A DNA stretch of 64,000 nt, taken from contig CAZFEK010000023.1 of NCBI GenBank assembly GCA_964517465.1, forward strand, positions 4,777 through 68,776, read 5' to 3'. Made by a program: the position numbers and the translations under genes. The notes beneath the pieces were generated by a model. The model worked only from the letters and a program-made list of their open reading frames with translations. It searched no databases and was not told the origin of the DNA. Source of the DNA: JACPUX01 sp964517465 (GTDB lineage Bacteria > Pseudomonadota > Gammaproteobacteria > Burkholderiales > Casimicrobiaceae). Position 1 is the stretch's first letter; the number at the start of each line of letters is the position of its first letter. Shown here piece by piece: positions 43,792 through 53,389 of this stretch.

Positions 43792-44896
43792 GACGCCTTT
43801 CTCCGAGCGCGATGCGGCCTATCTTCGCCGCGCGCTCGAACTCGCGGCCAAAGGCCTTTATACCACCACGCCAAATCCCCGCGTGGGCTGCGTTGTGGTG
43901 CGCGAGGGAAGGGTGGTGGGCGAGGGCTGGCACGAGCGCGCCGGCGAAGCGCATGCCGAAGTGATGGCGCTTGCTGCGGCTCGGGAACTGGCCCGAGGAG
44001 CGACCGCCTATCTGACCCTGGAACCGTGTTGCCATTTCGGTCGCACACCGCCTTGCACCGAGGCTTTGATCGGCGCGGGGGTCGAGCGCGTGGTTTGTGC
44101 CATGGAGGACCCCAATCCACGGGTTGCCGGCGGCGGAATCGCGCGCTTGCGTGCCGCGGGCATACGCGTCGATTGCGGGCTTTTGCGGGCCGACGCCCGG
44201 GCGCTCAATCCGGGTTTCGTCAGCCGGATGACGCGGGGCCGTCCCTGGCTGCGGGCCAAAATGGCTGCCAGCCTCGACGGGCGTATCGCCGCGCCGGATG
44301 GGCAAAGCCAGTGGATTACCGGTGCAGAAGCCCGGCGCGACGGGCACGCCTGGCGGGCTCGCGCCTGCGCCATCCTCACCGCAGGCGGCACCGTGGCTCA
44401 TGACGATCCGCAGCTCAATGTGCGGGACGTTCCCACCACGCGCCAGCCTTTGCGCATCGTCGTTGACGCCCATGCGCAGGCGCCGGCATCGGCCAAGGTG
44501 TTTGCTGCACCCGGAGCCTTATTGGTGCACAGCGGCCACTTTTCCGCCGGATTGCCGGCGGGAGTAGAAACCTTGGCCTTGCCGGATGCGCGCGGCAAGG
44601 TCGATCTCGCTGCCTTGCTGCAAGAACTCGGCCGGCGCGAGATCAACGAGGTCCACCTTGAAGCCGGCGCCGGCCTTACCGGGGCGTTGCTCGACCAGGC
44701 CCTGGCGGATGAACTGGTGCTCTATTTCGCGCCCTGCCTATTGGGAGACGACGCAAAAGGCATGTTTCATCTGCCCAGCCTCAGGGCTTTGTCGGACCGA
44801 ATTCCGCTGGCGGTATACGATATCCAGGCTTTCGGCAGCGATTGGCGAATTCTGGCGCGTCTGCCGTCGGCCCAGGCGGTGCTGAACGACCAATAA
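43784..44896 (+). CDS. ribD: Bifunctional pyrimidine deaminase/reductase
   Basis: RibD does the second and third steps of riboflavin synthesis. The 370-residue product has the deaminase zinc site HAEVMAL and PCCHFGRTPPC (H-x-E, C-C) and a C-terminal reductase domain (LRAKMAASLDGRIA, GGTVAHDDPQLNVR). ATG 43784 lies inside the last codons of nrdR, suggesting coupling; longer in-frame starts overlap nrdR heavily. Confidence 0.95.
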   Translation: MPETPFSERDAAYLRRALELAAKGLYTTTPNPRVGCVVVREGRVVGEGWHERAGEAHAEVMALAAARELARGATAYLTLEPCCHFGRTPPCTEALIGAGVERVVCAMEDPNPRVAGGGIARLRAAGIRVDCGLLRADARALNPGFVSRMTRGRPWLRAKMAASLDGRIAAPDGQSQWITGAEARRDGHAWRARACAILTAGGTVAHDDPQLNVRDVPTTRQPLRIVVDAHAQAPASAKVFAAPGALLVHSGHFSAGLPAGVETLALPDARGKVDLAALLQELGRREINEVHLEAGAGLTGALLDQALADELVLYFAPCLLGDDAKGMFHLPSLRALSDRIPLAVYDIQAFGSDWRILARLPSAQAVLNDQ

Positions 44897-44906
44897 GGAG
44901 CAGAGG

Positions 44907-45494
44907 GTGTTCACCGGGATCATCGAAGCGCTTGGAACGATCACTGAGGTCAAGCCCTTGCAAGATGGAATGCGCATAGACGTCGATGTTGGCGGCTGGC
45001 GCATCGACGACCTCGCCATCGGCGACAGCGTCGCGCATAACGGCGTCTGCCTCACCGTGGTTGCCAAAGCGGGCTCAGTACTGAGCTATGAGCTTTCCGC
45101 GGAAACCTTGCGTTGCACCACGGGCCTGGACCGTCAGGGCGAAGTAAACTTGGAAAAGGCGCTGCGTTTTGGCGATCGCCTCGGCGGGCATTTGGTGAGC
45201 GGCCATGTCGATGGCGTCGGGCGGGTGCTGGAATTTCACCCCTTGGCCGAGAGCTGGCGGCTCAAAATCGAAGCGCCGCAGCATTTGGCCAAGTTCATCG
45301 CCAGCAAAGGGTCGATCACGGTCAACGGCGTGAGCCTCACCGTGAACGAAGTTGATGGATCGCGTTTTGCCGTCAACCTCATCCCCCACACCTGTGCAGT
45401 GACCACGCTCGGTCAGCTCAAGGCGGGGGATGCCGTCAACCTCGAAGTGGATTTGATCGCGCGGTATTTGGAGCGGCTGCTGGCGGAGCGCTAG
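44907..45494 (+). CDS. ribE: Riboflavin synthase alpha chain
   Basis: Riboflavin synthase dismutates two lumazine molecules into riboflavin. The 195-residue protein has two lumazine-binding repeats: MFTGIIEALGTI and VSGHVDGVGRV. The start is GTG (44907) with AAGGAG (44895-44900) upstream. The partner genes ribBA and ribH, which often follow, are not here; no FMN riboswitch was seen before ribD. Confidence 0.95.
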   Translation: MFTGIIEALGTITEVKPLQDGMRIDVDVGGWRIDDLAIGDSVAHNGVCLTVVAKAGSVLSYELSAETLRCTTGLDRQGEVNLEKALRFGDRLGGHLVSGHVDGVGRVLEFHPLAESWRLKIEAPQHLAKFIASKGSITVNGVSLTVNEVDGSRFAVNLIPHTCAVTTLGQLKAGDAVNLEVDLIARYLERLLAER

Positions 45495-45524
45495 GCGTTA
45501 ACTCGCGGGGCGAACAAGACCGCG

Positions 45525-45557
45525 GCGCGGAAGGTAAGTTGTAAATTGCTTCCGCGC
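45525..45557. terminator. Possible terminator hairpin between ribE and pilE
   Basis: A 9-bp perfect stem GCGCGGAAG (45525-45533) with CTTCCGCGC (45549-45557) and a 15-base loop sits between the convergent genes. It lacks a strong T run on either side, so its role as terminator is uncertain. Confidence 0.4.
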
Positions 45558-45578
45558 GTGCAGCCTCTTTTCCGTCGA

Positions 45579-46010
45579 TTAGCGCTCCCAGCAATCCCGC
45601 GGGTTCCCAGCCGAGGAACTGCGATTACCGATGTTATCCAAAGTCAGTCGGTCGCACTTCGGATCGATGCTGGTACTGACCGGCGCTGCCTCGAGCGTGA
45701 AGGCGAGAGGTCCTGACGCGCCGGTGAGGGAGATGTTGTACTTCACCGCCGATCCAGAACTTCCGGCTGGCGCAACCGTAAATCCGGCGGCGCCGAGTGC
45801 CGCTACACTGGGGTAGCTGTTATTGATGGTGAACTGCCGTTCCATATATTGCGCTGCCGTTTCCAGCACGGCCCGCGCGGCCGCGCGATTGCTGCGCTGC
45901 ACGTAGGCCGTGTAGCTGGGATAGGCGATCCCTGCAAGCATGGCTATGAGTGCCACCACGATCATCATTTCGATCAGGGTAATGCCCCTTGAGTTGCGAT
46001 CAGAATTCAT
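45579..46010 (-). CDS. pilE: Type IV minor pilin PilE
   Basis: The 143-residue pilin has a short leader MNSDRNSRG cleaved before ITLIEMMIVVALIAMLAG; glutamate 5 of the mature protein is present. The first residue is isoleucine rather than the usual phenylalanine. A C-terminal disulfide pair (DPKCDRL and RDCWER) forms the D-loop. It is the last gene of the minor-pilin operon, 25 bases after pilY1, where pilE sits in Pseudomonas. Minor pilins prime pilus assembly with PilY1. Confidence 0.92.
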   Translation of the reverse strand: MNSDRNSRGITLIEMMIVVALIAMLAGIAYPSYTAYVQRSNRAAARAVLETAAQYMERQFTINNSYPSVAALGAAGFTVAPAGSSGSAVKYNISLTGASGPLAFTLEAAPVSTSIDPKCDRLTLDNIGNRSSSAGNPRDCWER

Positions 46011-46035
46011 AATATTCGCCTGTTTCCGCTAAGGT

Positions 46036-49000
46036 TCAGTTGAGCTCAATCCAGCGCGGATAACGCGAGGATTCGGACACCATGCAGCGGGGCAAGCCGC
46101 CGGAACTGACTTGGATGTAGCCTGCAGGGCACTTCAATTCCTGGCAAATGCCACCAACCACGGTGAGGCCCATGACGCAGGGCGGAGTTGGTGCGGCGCA
46201 GGGCGCAGCTCCGAGTCCGCCGCAGCCGCCGACCCCGGGCGCGGCTGCGCCCCTGGTTGCCGTGGTAACCAGCATGGTAGTCGGCGATTTGAGCGACTGA
46301 CCGGCCAGTTTGACTCCCGACTGAGCGTTGCCCCCCAGGAGGTCGACCGCATCGATCTTGCCGTCGTTGTTGGTGTCGAACAAAGGCAAATTAGGCACGA
46401 TGCCGCCGGTAAAGGCGTTGAAGGTCATCAAATAACCTGCCCCAGCCCCGGTACACGCATTGGCGCCAGGCGCATAGGTGTTGAACAAGGCCAAGTCGAA
46501 ATTGAGGGCGGCGGCAGCAACGACCCGCTCCCCAGACGGGCCACCGGATAGTGTGCTGTCCATATCGAAATACCATCCCCGTTTAGTGACCCAGTCGACA
46601 TCGTTGTTGGTGAGTATACGATAGGGCTCATTCATGTCTTTGCTGCTTGCTCCGGCAAAAGTCTGCTGCACGAGCATGCTGCGTCCGCTGATCGCCTGCC
46701 CGATGTCGCGAAGGCCATAGATGGTTTGCAGACTCTTCTCACTGCGGTCATTGCTTTCGAAGAACTTCCCCGTACCAACAACGACCATGACGCCGCCGCC
46801 GGGGTGTTTGCGCAGCGTCGGGGCGGCGGTGATGGGCTGGCGCTTGGAGCCGGGATCCTTGGCAACGAAGAACAACTCTGGTGCTTTCCAGAGACCCGTT
46901 GTCGGATCGAGCATGAATCTCCAGAGGTTGCCTTGGTAATCGCCGGCGTAAGCGCCGACGATCGACCCTGGCGCGAACTCCAACCCCGCGGGGCTGGAAA
47001 GTCCGTTGTACTGGCCCACGGCGCATGCGCCGACGCCGGTGTCGAGCCTGCTCAAGGAGCGGCTGTTGAGGCTATAGATCAGCAATTGGGCCTTGCAGGA
47101 ATTGCCGGTATAGGGTGCGGTATTGTCACCATAGCCATTGGCCATGAGCACGATCCATTCGCCGGTGATGGTCCGTCCGACTACCGGTGTGGTCAGGGAA
47201 AAACCCAACTCTTTCAGATTGGGGTCGCCACTGTCGAATTTGAGGTCAAAAAAGACATTGCTGGCCGAAAAACCGCCGCCCGTCACCACGCTGGTCACAT
47301 CCAGGCCGAACCAACCCCGCCCGCCACCACCCAAAGCACCAACCAGTATGGTTTTCCAAGAGCTGCCGACGTAAAAGTCTCGCAAAGTCAGCGTGCCATC
47401 GACGAAGTATTCGTGTACGTAATCGTCCTGCGCAAGATTGCGCAAGCGGAGCAAGACGGCTGAGGGTATGTAGGCAAAGATCTCTCGGCCGGTGAGGCCA
47501 TCGAAGGCGTGCAACATGCCATCGTTGGCGGCGGCAAAAACCACTGGCTTCTTGGACGAAACGTAAGCGGCGTAGCTGTCCCGGGCGGCGGTGTAATCGG
47601 TAGCTCCGGCGTTGCCTATGAATCGATAACCATCGTCGTCCCGGCCGGAAACCAAGACATCCGAGCCCACGATATCACCGAGCAGTTGTGTCCTCTTGCG
47701 CAAGGTGATAGAGCCGCTCACGGTCTCTTCGTAAGTGCGTTGACCGCGCAGCCAATCGAATACCTTGACGTCTGAGGTGCCGAGTTTAGAACTGCCATAG
47801 AGGGAGAAGAAGGAAGAATCAAACGCCGTTCCCGAGCCATTCACGTAAGTGAAAATATTTCGGCCAGTTTCGTTGGTAAAGGTTGTATCGCTTGTCCAGA
47901 TGGCGCTGCTTCGAGTTCCGTCTTCGTTCACCTTATACGCGGTAAGCGTCGAGTACCACTCTTTAGGGACAAATTTGGAATCGACGCTTACGGTATCGCT
48001 ACTGACTCGGGTCGTACTCGACCCGATTTGCCCGAGCGAGGTCTCGGTGTTCTTCACGCGATTGAGAATCGTCTTGAATGCTCGCTGTATCGATTGCGGG
48101 CTATCGGCGTTGAAGAACATACCACGACTATTGACCGCGGCATGCCAGAGGTCGGCCACGTTGCCTTGGCGATCAGAGCCCGTCAGTGGCCACGCTTTGC
48201 CGCCCATGGTGGGGCCGGCCTTTAAAAGGGGGTAGTCGCCATCCCACATATTGGTTCCCCAGTTCGGCAAATAACCGCTGCCATCGCCTGCCGTTAGCCC
48301 GTTTAATGACCCGCCGAGGCCCAGGCCGATGGTGAAAGTCACCATATGCTGCCAGGTCGCAGGATCGTTCTTGGCGTCCCAATAGTCGGTCGAACTAGGC
48401 ACGTACCAGGGAATCATGTCGTTGGCAACCGTAGGCTGCAAGTCGGTAGCCCAATAATAGAACGCGAGGTCAGCAAGGCTATTGGAGTTGGCATCCTGGT
48501 AGGGTGGGGCGGGCTTGTAATCCGTGCCATCAGGGAAGGTCATGCCCGAGCCATCGGCGTTGCCGCGCGATATGAAGCCCGATTCGGACCCCGTATTCCA
48601 AATACCGTCCGTCATCAGCACGCTGAAATTGGCTCGGCAGGTGCTGATGGGGTTCTCGGAAGTTCCGGGATCGAAAGCGCGCGGACTGTTGACGCCGGTC
48701 GACTTATAAAATTCGCCCGCTCGCTGCAGCGCGGTGCGCAGCGGCGTGGAACCACTGGCCGGCAGGCGCGACATCCAGTTATAGAAAGCCGAGCGATGGG
48801 TAGTGTTTGACAGCGGTCGGAGGTAGTTCTGGCGATTGACCGAGTCCCAACCTTTGCAGTCGGTCCGATTGAAACCGCTGCCGCACCAGGAGGTGGATAG
48901 CGACTGGAAGCTCAGGCGGTAATCCGGATTGAGATCATAAAACGCGATATTGGCGGCGCTTGCGGTCAGCAGATTACGGTTTCGGTAAAAGGAATACCAG

Positions 49001-49770
49001 TTTGCAAAATTCTGCTGATGCGCCGAACTTACCGCAACCTTGACATAACATTCGTCGCGGAAGCGCTGCACTGCAACGTCGACTCCCGCGCACGTCGCGT
49101 TTGGGGCAACCGTATTGCGCACGAAGGTGTCTGGGTCTGTCCCGGGGGCCGGAACGGTGTTGCTGGGACCAAGATCGCCGAAAAAAGCGTAGTAATAGGC
49201 GGTTTCGACAGGTGAGAAGCGCAGGTAGGCCAGCCGGTTGGATGCGGGGGTGATCGAATTGTAGGCTGGGCTGTAGGTCATCATCGGTTGGTAGTTGGTC
49301 GAGAGATTGACCTTGACTCCCCCCGGATTGAACCCATTGATCGGTGCGTTGGTGAAGGTTGAACTGAGTTTGGCGCCGGTTAGATTCGGGTTATAGGGCG
49401 GGTCATAGACGACAAACGGGTTGTAGGCCAGCGGGTTGAAACCGGCTGCCAGCACGCGTTTGCAAGTAAAACTATTCCAGTCTGCCCCGCCCGTACCGAC
49501 CCCCCAATTTGAGGGGCAGGTGTTGTTGTAGGTCGTGCCATCGATCGTCACCGTCGGATTATCGGGCACGAAGGCCCAGGTCATACTGCCGGAGTCATCC
49601 AGGGTGAGCAGGATATTGGGGTCGGCTTGTGCCATCACGGCAATCGGGGTCGATGGAAGACTGGGCCACGCGGTGGCGGACTGAGCCAGGTGGGAAGCAA
49701 ACAACGCTGGTAGGCCGAGCAGCGCGACAAGCGTCGTGGTTGGCAGAGACAGCTTCGCGTATAGGGTCAT
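46036..49770 (-). CDS. pilY1: Type IV pilus tip protein PilY1
   Basis: PilY1 is a secreted or pilus-tip adhesin that controls pilus extension and surface sensing. The 1244-residue protein has a signal peptide (about 1-32), an N-terminal region with a MIDAS-like DxSxS (D58, S60, S62), and a C-terminal beta-propeller from roughly residue 700 (FAAANDGMLHAFDGLTG). A calcium-loop motif of EF-hand type is at 1132-1143 (DTNNDGKIDAVD), as in the Pseudomonas protein. A Cys-rich tail of about 60 residues follows. It is downstream of pilX with a 67-base gap. Confidence 0.93.
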   Translation of the reverse strand: MTLYAKLSLPTTTLVALLGLPALFASHLAQSATAWPSLPSTPIAVMAQADPNILLTLDDSGSMTWAFVPDNPTVTIDGTTYNNTCPSNWGVGTGGADWNSFTCKRVLAAGFNPLAYNPFVVYDPPYNPNLTGAKLSSTFTNAPINGFNPGGVKVNLSTNYQPMMTYSPAYNSITPASNRLAYLRFSPVETAYYYAFFGDLGPSNTVPAPGTDPDTFVRNTVAPNATCAGVDVAVQRFRDECYVKVAVSSAHQQNFANWYSFYRNRNLLTASAANIAFYDLNPDYRLSFQSLSTSWCGSGFNRTDCKGWDSVNRQNYLRPLSNTTHRSAFYNWMSRLPASGSTPLRTALQRAGEFYKSTGVNSPRAFDPGTSENPISTCRANFSVLMTDGIWNTGSESGFISRGNADGSGMTFPDGTDYKPAPPYQDANSNSLADLAFYYWATDLQPTVANDMIPWYVPSSTDYWDAKNDPATWQHMVTFTIGLGLGGSLNGLTAGDGSGYLPNWGTNMWDGDYPLLKAGPTMGGKAWPLTGSDRQGNVADLWHAAVNSRGMFFNADSPQSIQRAFKTILNRVKNTETSLGQIGSSTTRVSSDTVSVDSKFVPKEWYSTLTAYKVNEDGTRSSAIWTSDTTFTNETGRNIFTYVNGSGTAFDSSFFSLYGSSKLGTSDVKVFDWLRGQRTYEETVSGSITLRKRTQLLGDIVGSDVLVSGRDDDGYRFIGNAGATDYTAARDSYAAYVSSKKPVVFAAANDGMLHAFDGLTGREIFAYIPSAVLLRLRNLAQDDYVHEYFVDGTLTLRDFYVGSSWKTILVGALGGGGRGWFGLDVTSVVTGGGFSASNVFFDLKFDSGDPNLKELGFSLTTPVVGRTITGEWIVLMANGYGDNTAPYTGNSCKAQLLIYSLNSRSLSRLDTGVGACAVGQYNGLSSPAGLEFAPGSIVGAYAGDYQGNLWRFMLDPTTGLWKAPELFFVAKDPGSKRQPITAAPTLRKHPGGGVMVVVGTGKFFESNDRSEKSLQTIYGLRDIGQAISGRSMLVQQTFAGASSKDMNEPYRILTNNDVDWVTKRGWYFDMDSTLSGGPSGERVVAAAALNFDLALFNTYAPGANACTGAGAGYLMTFNAFTGGIVPNLPLFDTNNDGKIDAVDLLGGNAQSGVKLAGQSLKSPTTMLVTTATRGAAAPGVGGCGGLGAAPCAAPTPPCVMGLTVVGGICQELKCPAGYIQVSSGGLPRCMVSESSRYPRWIELN

Positions 49771-49837
49771 GATGCGACCTCGATCAGGGAATTGGAATCG
49801 GTATGAAGGCAGAGAAAACTCGCCGCTAAGCTTTGCT

Positions 49838-50371
49838 TCATTTGCTGGGAAGCAGCACGATCGCCATGCTGTAATGCTCGGTGCTCACTCGCCCCCCGGT
49901 GGCACGCACAGTCAGGCGCAGCGCATCCTCTTTTCTTCCCGTCTGAACGGTCTCTGTGGGAAGCATCTCTACCGTGTAGGTTGGATTGCCCAGAACATTC
50001 CTGAGTTTGGCGCCTTCGGTCTTGCCGTCGCCGAGTTTTTTTACTGCGCCGGCCAGCCAATCAAAATTCATCCTTCGCCAAGTGTCTATGGTCCAGCCGT
50101 CGTTGGCGGAGAAGATTGGCGCCTCAAGCACGGTAATCGGCTCAAAATCCGGGGCATAGACGTAGCGATGGGCATCCACCATCGCGGCATCTCCCGCCGC
50201 TCGGGCGATCGTTCGGTCGTAGGTGGCGCCTGCCAACTGTTCCTGAATGCGGGAGGTGCGTAAGGCGGTAGTGCCGATCATGGTGGTGACCACGAGCAAC
50301 ACCAGCACGAGCGCCAGGGCGATGCCTTCTTGGCGCCGATGTTTGAAATTGTGTGTTCTCAGTGTTCTCAC
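49838..50371 (-). CDS. pilX: Type IV minor pilin PilX
   Basis: The 177-residue protein has a prepilin-like N-terminus RRQEG followed by IALALVLVLLVVTTMIG; the glutamate at mature position 5 is missing, as usual for PilX. The rest shows IQEQLAGATYDRTIARAAGD, the PilX-family helix. PilX belongs to the priming complex with PilV, PilW and PilY1. It starts 15 bases after pilW. Confidence 0.9.
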   Translation of the reverse strand: MRTLRTHNFKHRRQEGIALALVLVLLVVTTMIGTTALRTSRIQEQLAGATYDRTIARAAGDAAMVDAHRYVYAPDFEPITVLEAPIFSANDGWTIDTWRRMNFDWLAGAVKKLGDGKTEGAKLRNVLGNPTYTVEMLPTETVQTGRKEDALRLTVRATGGRVSTEHYSMAIVLLPSK

Positions 50372-50386
50372 AATCCAATCTCCGGG

Positions 50387-51556
50387 TCAGTTCATGATGG
50401 GCACGCGAGTGCGCAATGCCGCGTTGATAACGTAAACCTGCCTGAGGTACTGGTCCGAGGCGAGCGTGTTTTCGACGAACACCATGCGCGCGCTATCCCA
50501 GGCGAAATTTTTGTGCGCCGTGCCGGCGCCGCCCGATTCATCGCTACGCAGGACGAGATGAACGGTGACGCTGACCACATTGCCCCACAGGCTGAGGCTC
50601 GACACCTGGGCGCCGGACATCCAAGCCGTCGCGGCGTTGAGGTGACCGGGGGCCGCTCCCGCATCCACGCCGAAGACCACACGCATCTGCTCGACGTTGG
50701 GGATCATGGGCTGGATACCCCCGCCATTGGAAGAATCCCATCGATAAAGACTGGTGGTGCCGCTACCATCGGTGCCGACAAAAAAGGTGGGCATTTCCAG
50801 CCACATCACGATCGATCCGGATTTGTAGACATTGCCGGACATCAGCGGGTCCATGGTCGGCACATCGGCGGGCATGAGGTTGTTTCCGCCGCCGATGAAG
50901 TGCATTAAGGTATTCGTATCCCCGGCGTTGTCCACGCGAAAGATGGTCATGGAATTGCAGTCTGCCACGGCCATGGGCTGGCCAGATGAAACGTTGATGT
51001 TACGATTCAAGGTGTAGGGCTGCTGGAAGTTGGTCATCTGCTGCATGCCGCCGAGATCCAGCGTGGCGACAGGCTGGCCATACATGACCGAAACATAGTC
51101 CGTGTTAAGCGCAGGCGTAACGCCGCTACCCCCGGGCAAAACCAGCGGGTTGGGACCGACGGTTACGTCTTGGCCCTGTACCGGGGACTGCGGTGTAATC
51201 GGGCGCAAGGGAAAGTTGCCGCCGCCTCCAGCTGGCATGGTTGCCGTAAGCATGAAGGGCACTGCATTGGGGGAACCGGGCACGCTGGAATCTTTAATTC
51301 GGTAGCAGCCAAAACTGCCGGCTTTGCGAATTTCGCGGGTGATGTCCTCGACCACGGCGCGGGCGCTTTCCTGCATGTGGGCGACATTGTCTTGCACCTG
51401 GAAGGAATGCCGCGAGGCAACGAACACCGTGGCGGCGACGCCGACCAAGAACAAACCGATGGCGACGCCGACCAGCAACTCCACCATGGTGAAACCGCGG
51501 CAGCGCTCGGCGCCCTTTTGCATTAAATGACGAAGATTGCGAGTTGTGGTCTTCAT
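50387..51556 (-). CDS. pilW: Type IV minor pilin PilW
   Basis: The 389-residue PilW has the prepilin site RG before FTMVELLVGVAIGLFLVG with glutamate 5, followed by SRHSFQVQDNVAHMQESAR. ATG 51556 (MKTTTRNLRH) is chosen because GGAG lies seven bases upstream; an earlier in-frame start at 51589 would overlap pilV. PilW is among the longest minor pilins and is needed for PilY1 display. Confidence 0.92.
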   Translation of the reverse strand: MKTTTRNLRHLMQKGAERCRGFTMVELLVGVAIGLFLVGVAATVFVASRHSFQVQDNVAHMQESARAVVEDITREIRKAGSFGCYRIKDSSVPGSPNAVPFMLTATMPAGGGGNFPLRPITPQSPVQGQDVTVGPNPLVLPGGSGVTPALNTDYVSVMYGQPVATLDLGGMQQMTNFQQPYTLNRNINVSSGQPMAVADCNSMTIFRVDNAGDTNTLMHFIGGGNNLMPADVPTMDPLMSGNVYKSGSIVMWLEMPTFFVGTDGSGTTSLYRWDSSNGGGIQPMIPNVEQMRVVFGVDAGAAPGHLNAATAWMSGAQVSSLSLWGNVVSVTVHLVLRSDESGGAGTAHKNFAWDSARMVFVENTLASDQYLRQVYVINAALRTRVPIMN

Positions 51557-51585
51557 TCGAATAGCTCCGTACACCGCAGTTCCAG

Positions 51586-52062
51586 TCAAAGAACGGTCTC
51601 TATGGTAAATTCAGCGGTGCTGCCACCACCGCTTGCGGCATTGTCGATGCCCCGCTGGTCGTTCCACTGCACAGTCACCAGCAGCCTTTGAGTAAAGGTG
51701 TTGTAGGTCACTCCACCGGCTCCGGCAGGCAGGGCACAGGCAATGCGAATGCGCCAGTTCTCTATAGGAAGCGCGGTTGCCGGCGTGACGCAGGTCTGGG
51801 CGGCAATACTGCCGATCAGCCCGGCATTGCCGGCAATCACCCCGGCCCGATTGGTGCGAGCTTCTTCGATCATTTGCGCCGCGAACCAGGCGGCCTGGCT
51901 CCGATAAACCGCGCTACTGCTGGCGCGCAAACCCACGCCCTGCAGTGCGGCCACGCCCAGCAAGCCTATGGAAAGAACCACGATGGAAACCAGCGCTTCG
52001 ATCATGCTGAAGCCGCGGTTTCGTGCCTTTGTGGACGTAAATTGTGCAGTAGATCGATTCAT
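51586..52062 (-). CDS. pilV: Type IV minor pilin PilV
   Basis: The product (158 residues from ATG 52062) has the prepilin site NRG before FSMIEALVSIVVLSIGLLG with glutamate 5, then GVAALQGVGLRASSSAVYRS. Alternative starts at 52068 (ATG) and 52074 (GTG, overlapping the fimT stop) are possible; all leave the mature pilin the same. It follows fimT directly in the operon. Confidence 0.9.
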   Translation of the reverse strand: MNRSTAQFTSTKARNRGFSMIEALVSIVVLSIGLLGVAALQGVGLRASSSAVYRSQAAWFAAQMIEEARTNRAGVIAGNAGLIGSIAAQTCVTPATALPIENWRIRIACALPAGAGGVTYNTFTQRLLVTVQWNDQRGIDNAASGGGSTAEFTIETVL

Positions 52063-52073
52063 TTTCATTTCCA

Positions 52074-52661
52074 CTAATTGCGCAAAATTTGCACCCGACC
52101 CAAATGGTCGACCAATAACTCACGACAGGCGCCGCCGCTGATGCATACGCGCACTCGGCTGGGGTCGGATGGCTTCATGTTGCTGCCGTCGGAATTGCGG
52201 GGGCGTCCGGTGTCGTCGAAGGTGAAGTAGGGGCGCGGCGTCTTACCGTCCGAAGTCACGCTGGGCCAGGTGACAAAACCCCAGCCCGTTGCGTCGCGCT
52301 TGGTGAGAACTTCCGAAGTGACGATCGAGGTGCCAGCACCGACCACTTCGCCGGCACCGAACACCGTCTTGTTCAGGGGGTTGACGAAGATCTGATAGCC
52401 AGAGCTCCAATCGACGCCGTCCAAGGGGGTTACGCTGACGAAGGTGCCTCGCCGAATCGCTTCTTGGCGGGCCTTGGCGACGGCGGCATGTAACTCGCCA
52501 GCGGCTGAACTCAGGCTGCCGCGCCGCAACAGTTCTTGCATTCCTGGCACTGCCAGGCCCGCCAACAATGCCAGGATGACCACGGTGACCATCATTTCGA
52601 TGACCGTGAAGCCGCGCGATGCCTTTGTCCTTCGTGAGGCTGCCTGCAATGTCGTTGTCAT
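52074..52661 (-). CDS. fimT: Minor pilin FimT/FimU (GspH-like)
   Basis: The 195-residue protein has the prepilin site SRG before FTVIEMMVTVVILALLAG, with glutamate 5, and a GspH-type C-terminal region (AAGELHAAVAKARQEAIRR). A C-terminal cysteine pair (VRVCISGGACREL) is present. It opens the core fimT-pilV-pilW-pilX-pilY1-pilE order. The gap of 140 bases before it could hold an internal promoter, but none was clear. Confidence 0.9.
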   Translation of the reverse strand: MTTTLQAASRRTKASRGFTVIEMMVTVVILALLAGLAVPGMQELLRRGSLSSAAGELHAAVAKARQEAIRRGTFVSVTPLDGVDWSSGYQIFVNPLNKTVFGAGEVVGAGTSIVTSEVLTKRDATGWGFVTWPSVTSDGKTPRPYFTFDDTGRPRNSDGSNMKPSDPSRVRVCISGGACRELLVDHLGRVQILRN

Positions 52662-52801
52662 GATACGCCCCGTGGTTCCCCACTTCCGCTGATGTCAGCC
52701 GAACCTTAGGCTATGCCCCGGCTGGGGGCAAGCAGGCTCTGACGGACGGCGAGGGGGGCGGAATCAGCGGCGCAGCCGTTTTGGGGCGCGAGGGCGGGCG
52801 G

Positions 52802-53389
52802 TCAGCCGCGGCAGTTGAGCGGTTCGCTGCGCAGGCGACCGAGCCGGCTGGCGACCAGACGTTTGCCTAGGCTGGGGTCGGCTTTGGAGCAGAAACGGAA
52901 GGAGCCGCCGACGAAGTTGCGATCTGGCCAGCCTTCGCCGTCGTAGGTGAGGCTGGTGCCCCGCGGCGCCGTGAAGGTCAGGGTCGCATCTTTGGCGAAG
53001 CCGCGGTGAACCTGGAGGATTTCCCCCATTACGGGGTCGCGACTGCGCGTCTGGGCGCTGCGATCGACGAAGACGATCCAGCCCTCGCTCCAGTCGCGGC
53101 CTCCGTCGGCGCAGCGGGGCTCTCCCTTGCCCGCGGCGCGGCGGCACAAACTTACCTGCGCCATGCGGCGCACCGCTTCGCCGCGGGCATAGGCGAGGGC
53201 GGCCTGCAGTTCGGAGTGAGCGCTGGCGATGCGCTGGCGATGGAGAAAGCGGCTCATCTCCGGGAGACCCACTCCGGCCAGGATCACCAAGACGGCTATG
53301 GTCGCGAGCAATTCCAGCAAAGTGACGCCCGTTTGGGTGAAGCCTTTTTGGGTTTTCAAAAGCCGGCAGTTATGATACAAACTTGACAT
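52802..53389 (-). CDS. Second FimT/GspH-like minor pilin
   Basis: The 195-residue protein is another GspH-type prepilin: KGFTQTG before VTLLELLATIAVLVILAG, glutamate 5 present, first mature residue valine instead of phenylalanine. The C-terminal half (HRQRIASAHSELQAALAYARGE broken at residue 60) resembles fimT. ATG 53389 has GGAGG five bases upstream; open frame upstream lacks conserved features. It is the first gene of the pilus operon and probably arose by duplication of fimT. Confidence 0.9.
   Translation of the reverse strand: MSSLYHNCRLLKTQKGFTQTGVTLLELLATIAVLVILAGVGLPEMSRFLHRQRIASAHSELQAALAYARGEAVRRMAQVSLCRRAAGKGEPRCADGGRDWSEGWIVFVDRSAQTRSRDPVMGEILQVHRGFAKDATLTFTAPRGTSLTYDGEGWPDRNFVGGSFRFCSKADPSLGKRLVASRLGRLRSEPLNCRG

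Noticed and set aside
43784..44906. An FMN riboswitch linked to the riboflavin genes.
   Set aside because: There is no leader: ribD starts inside nrdR, and ribE follows ribD after ten bases.
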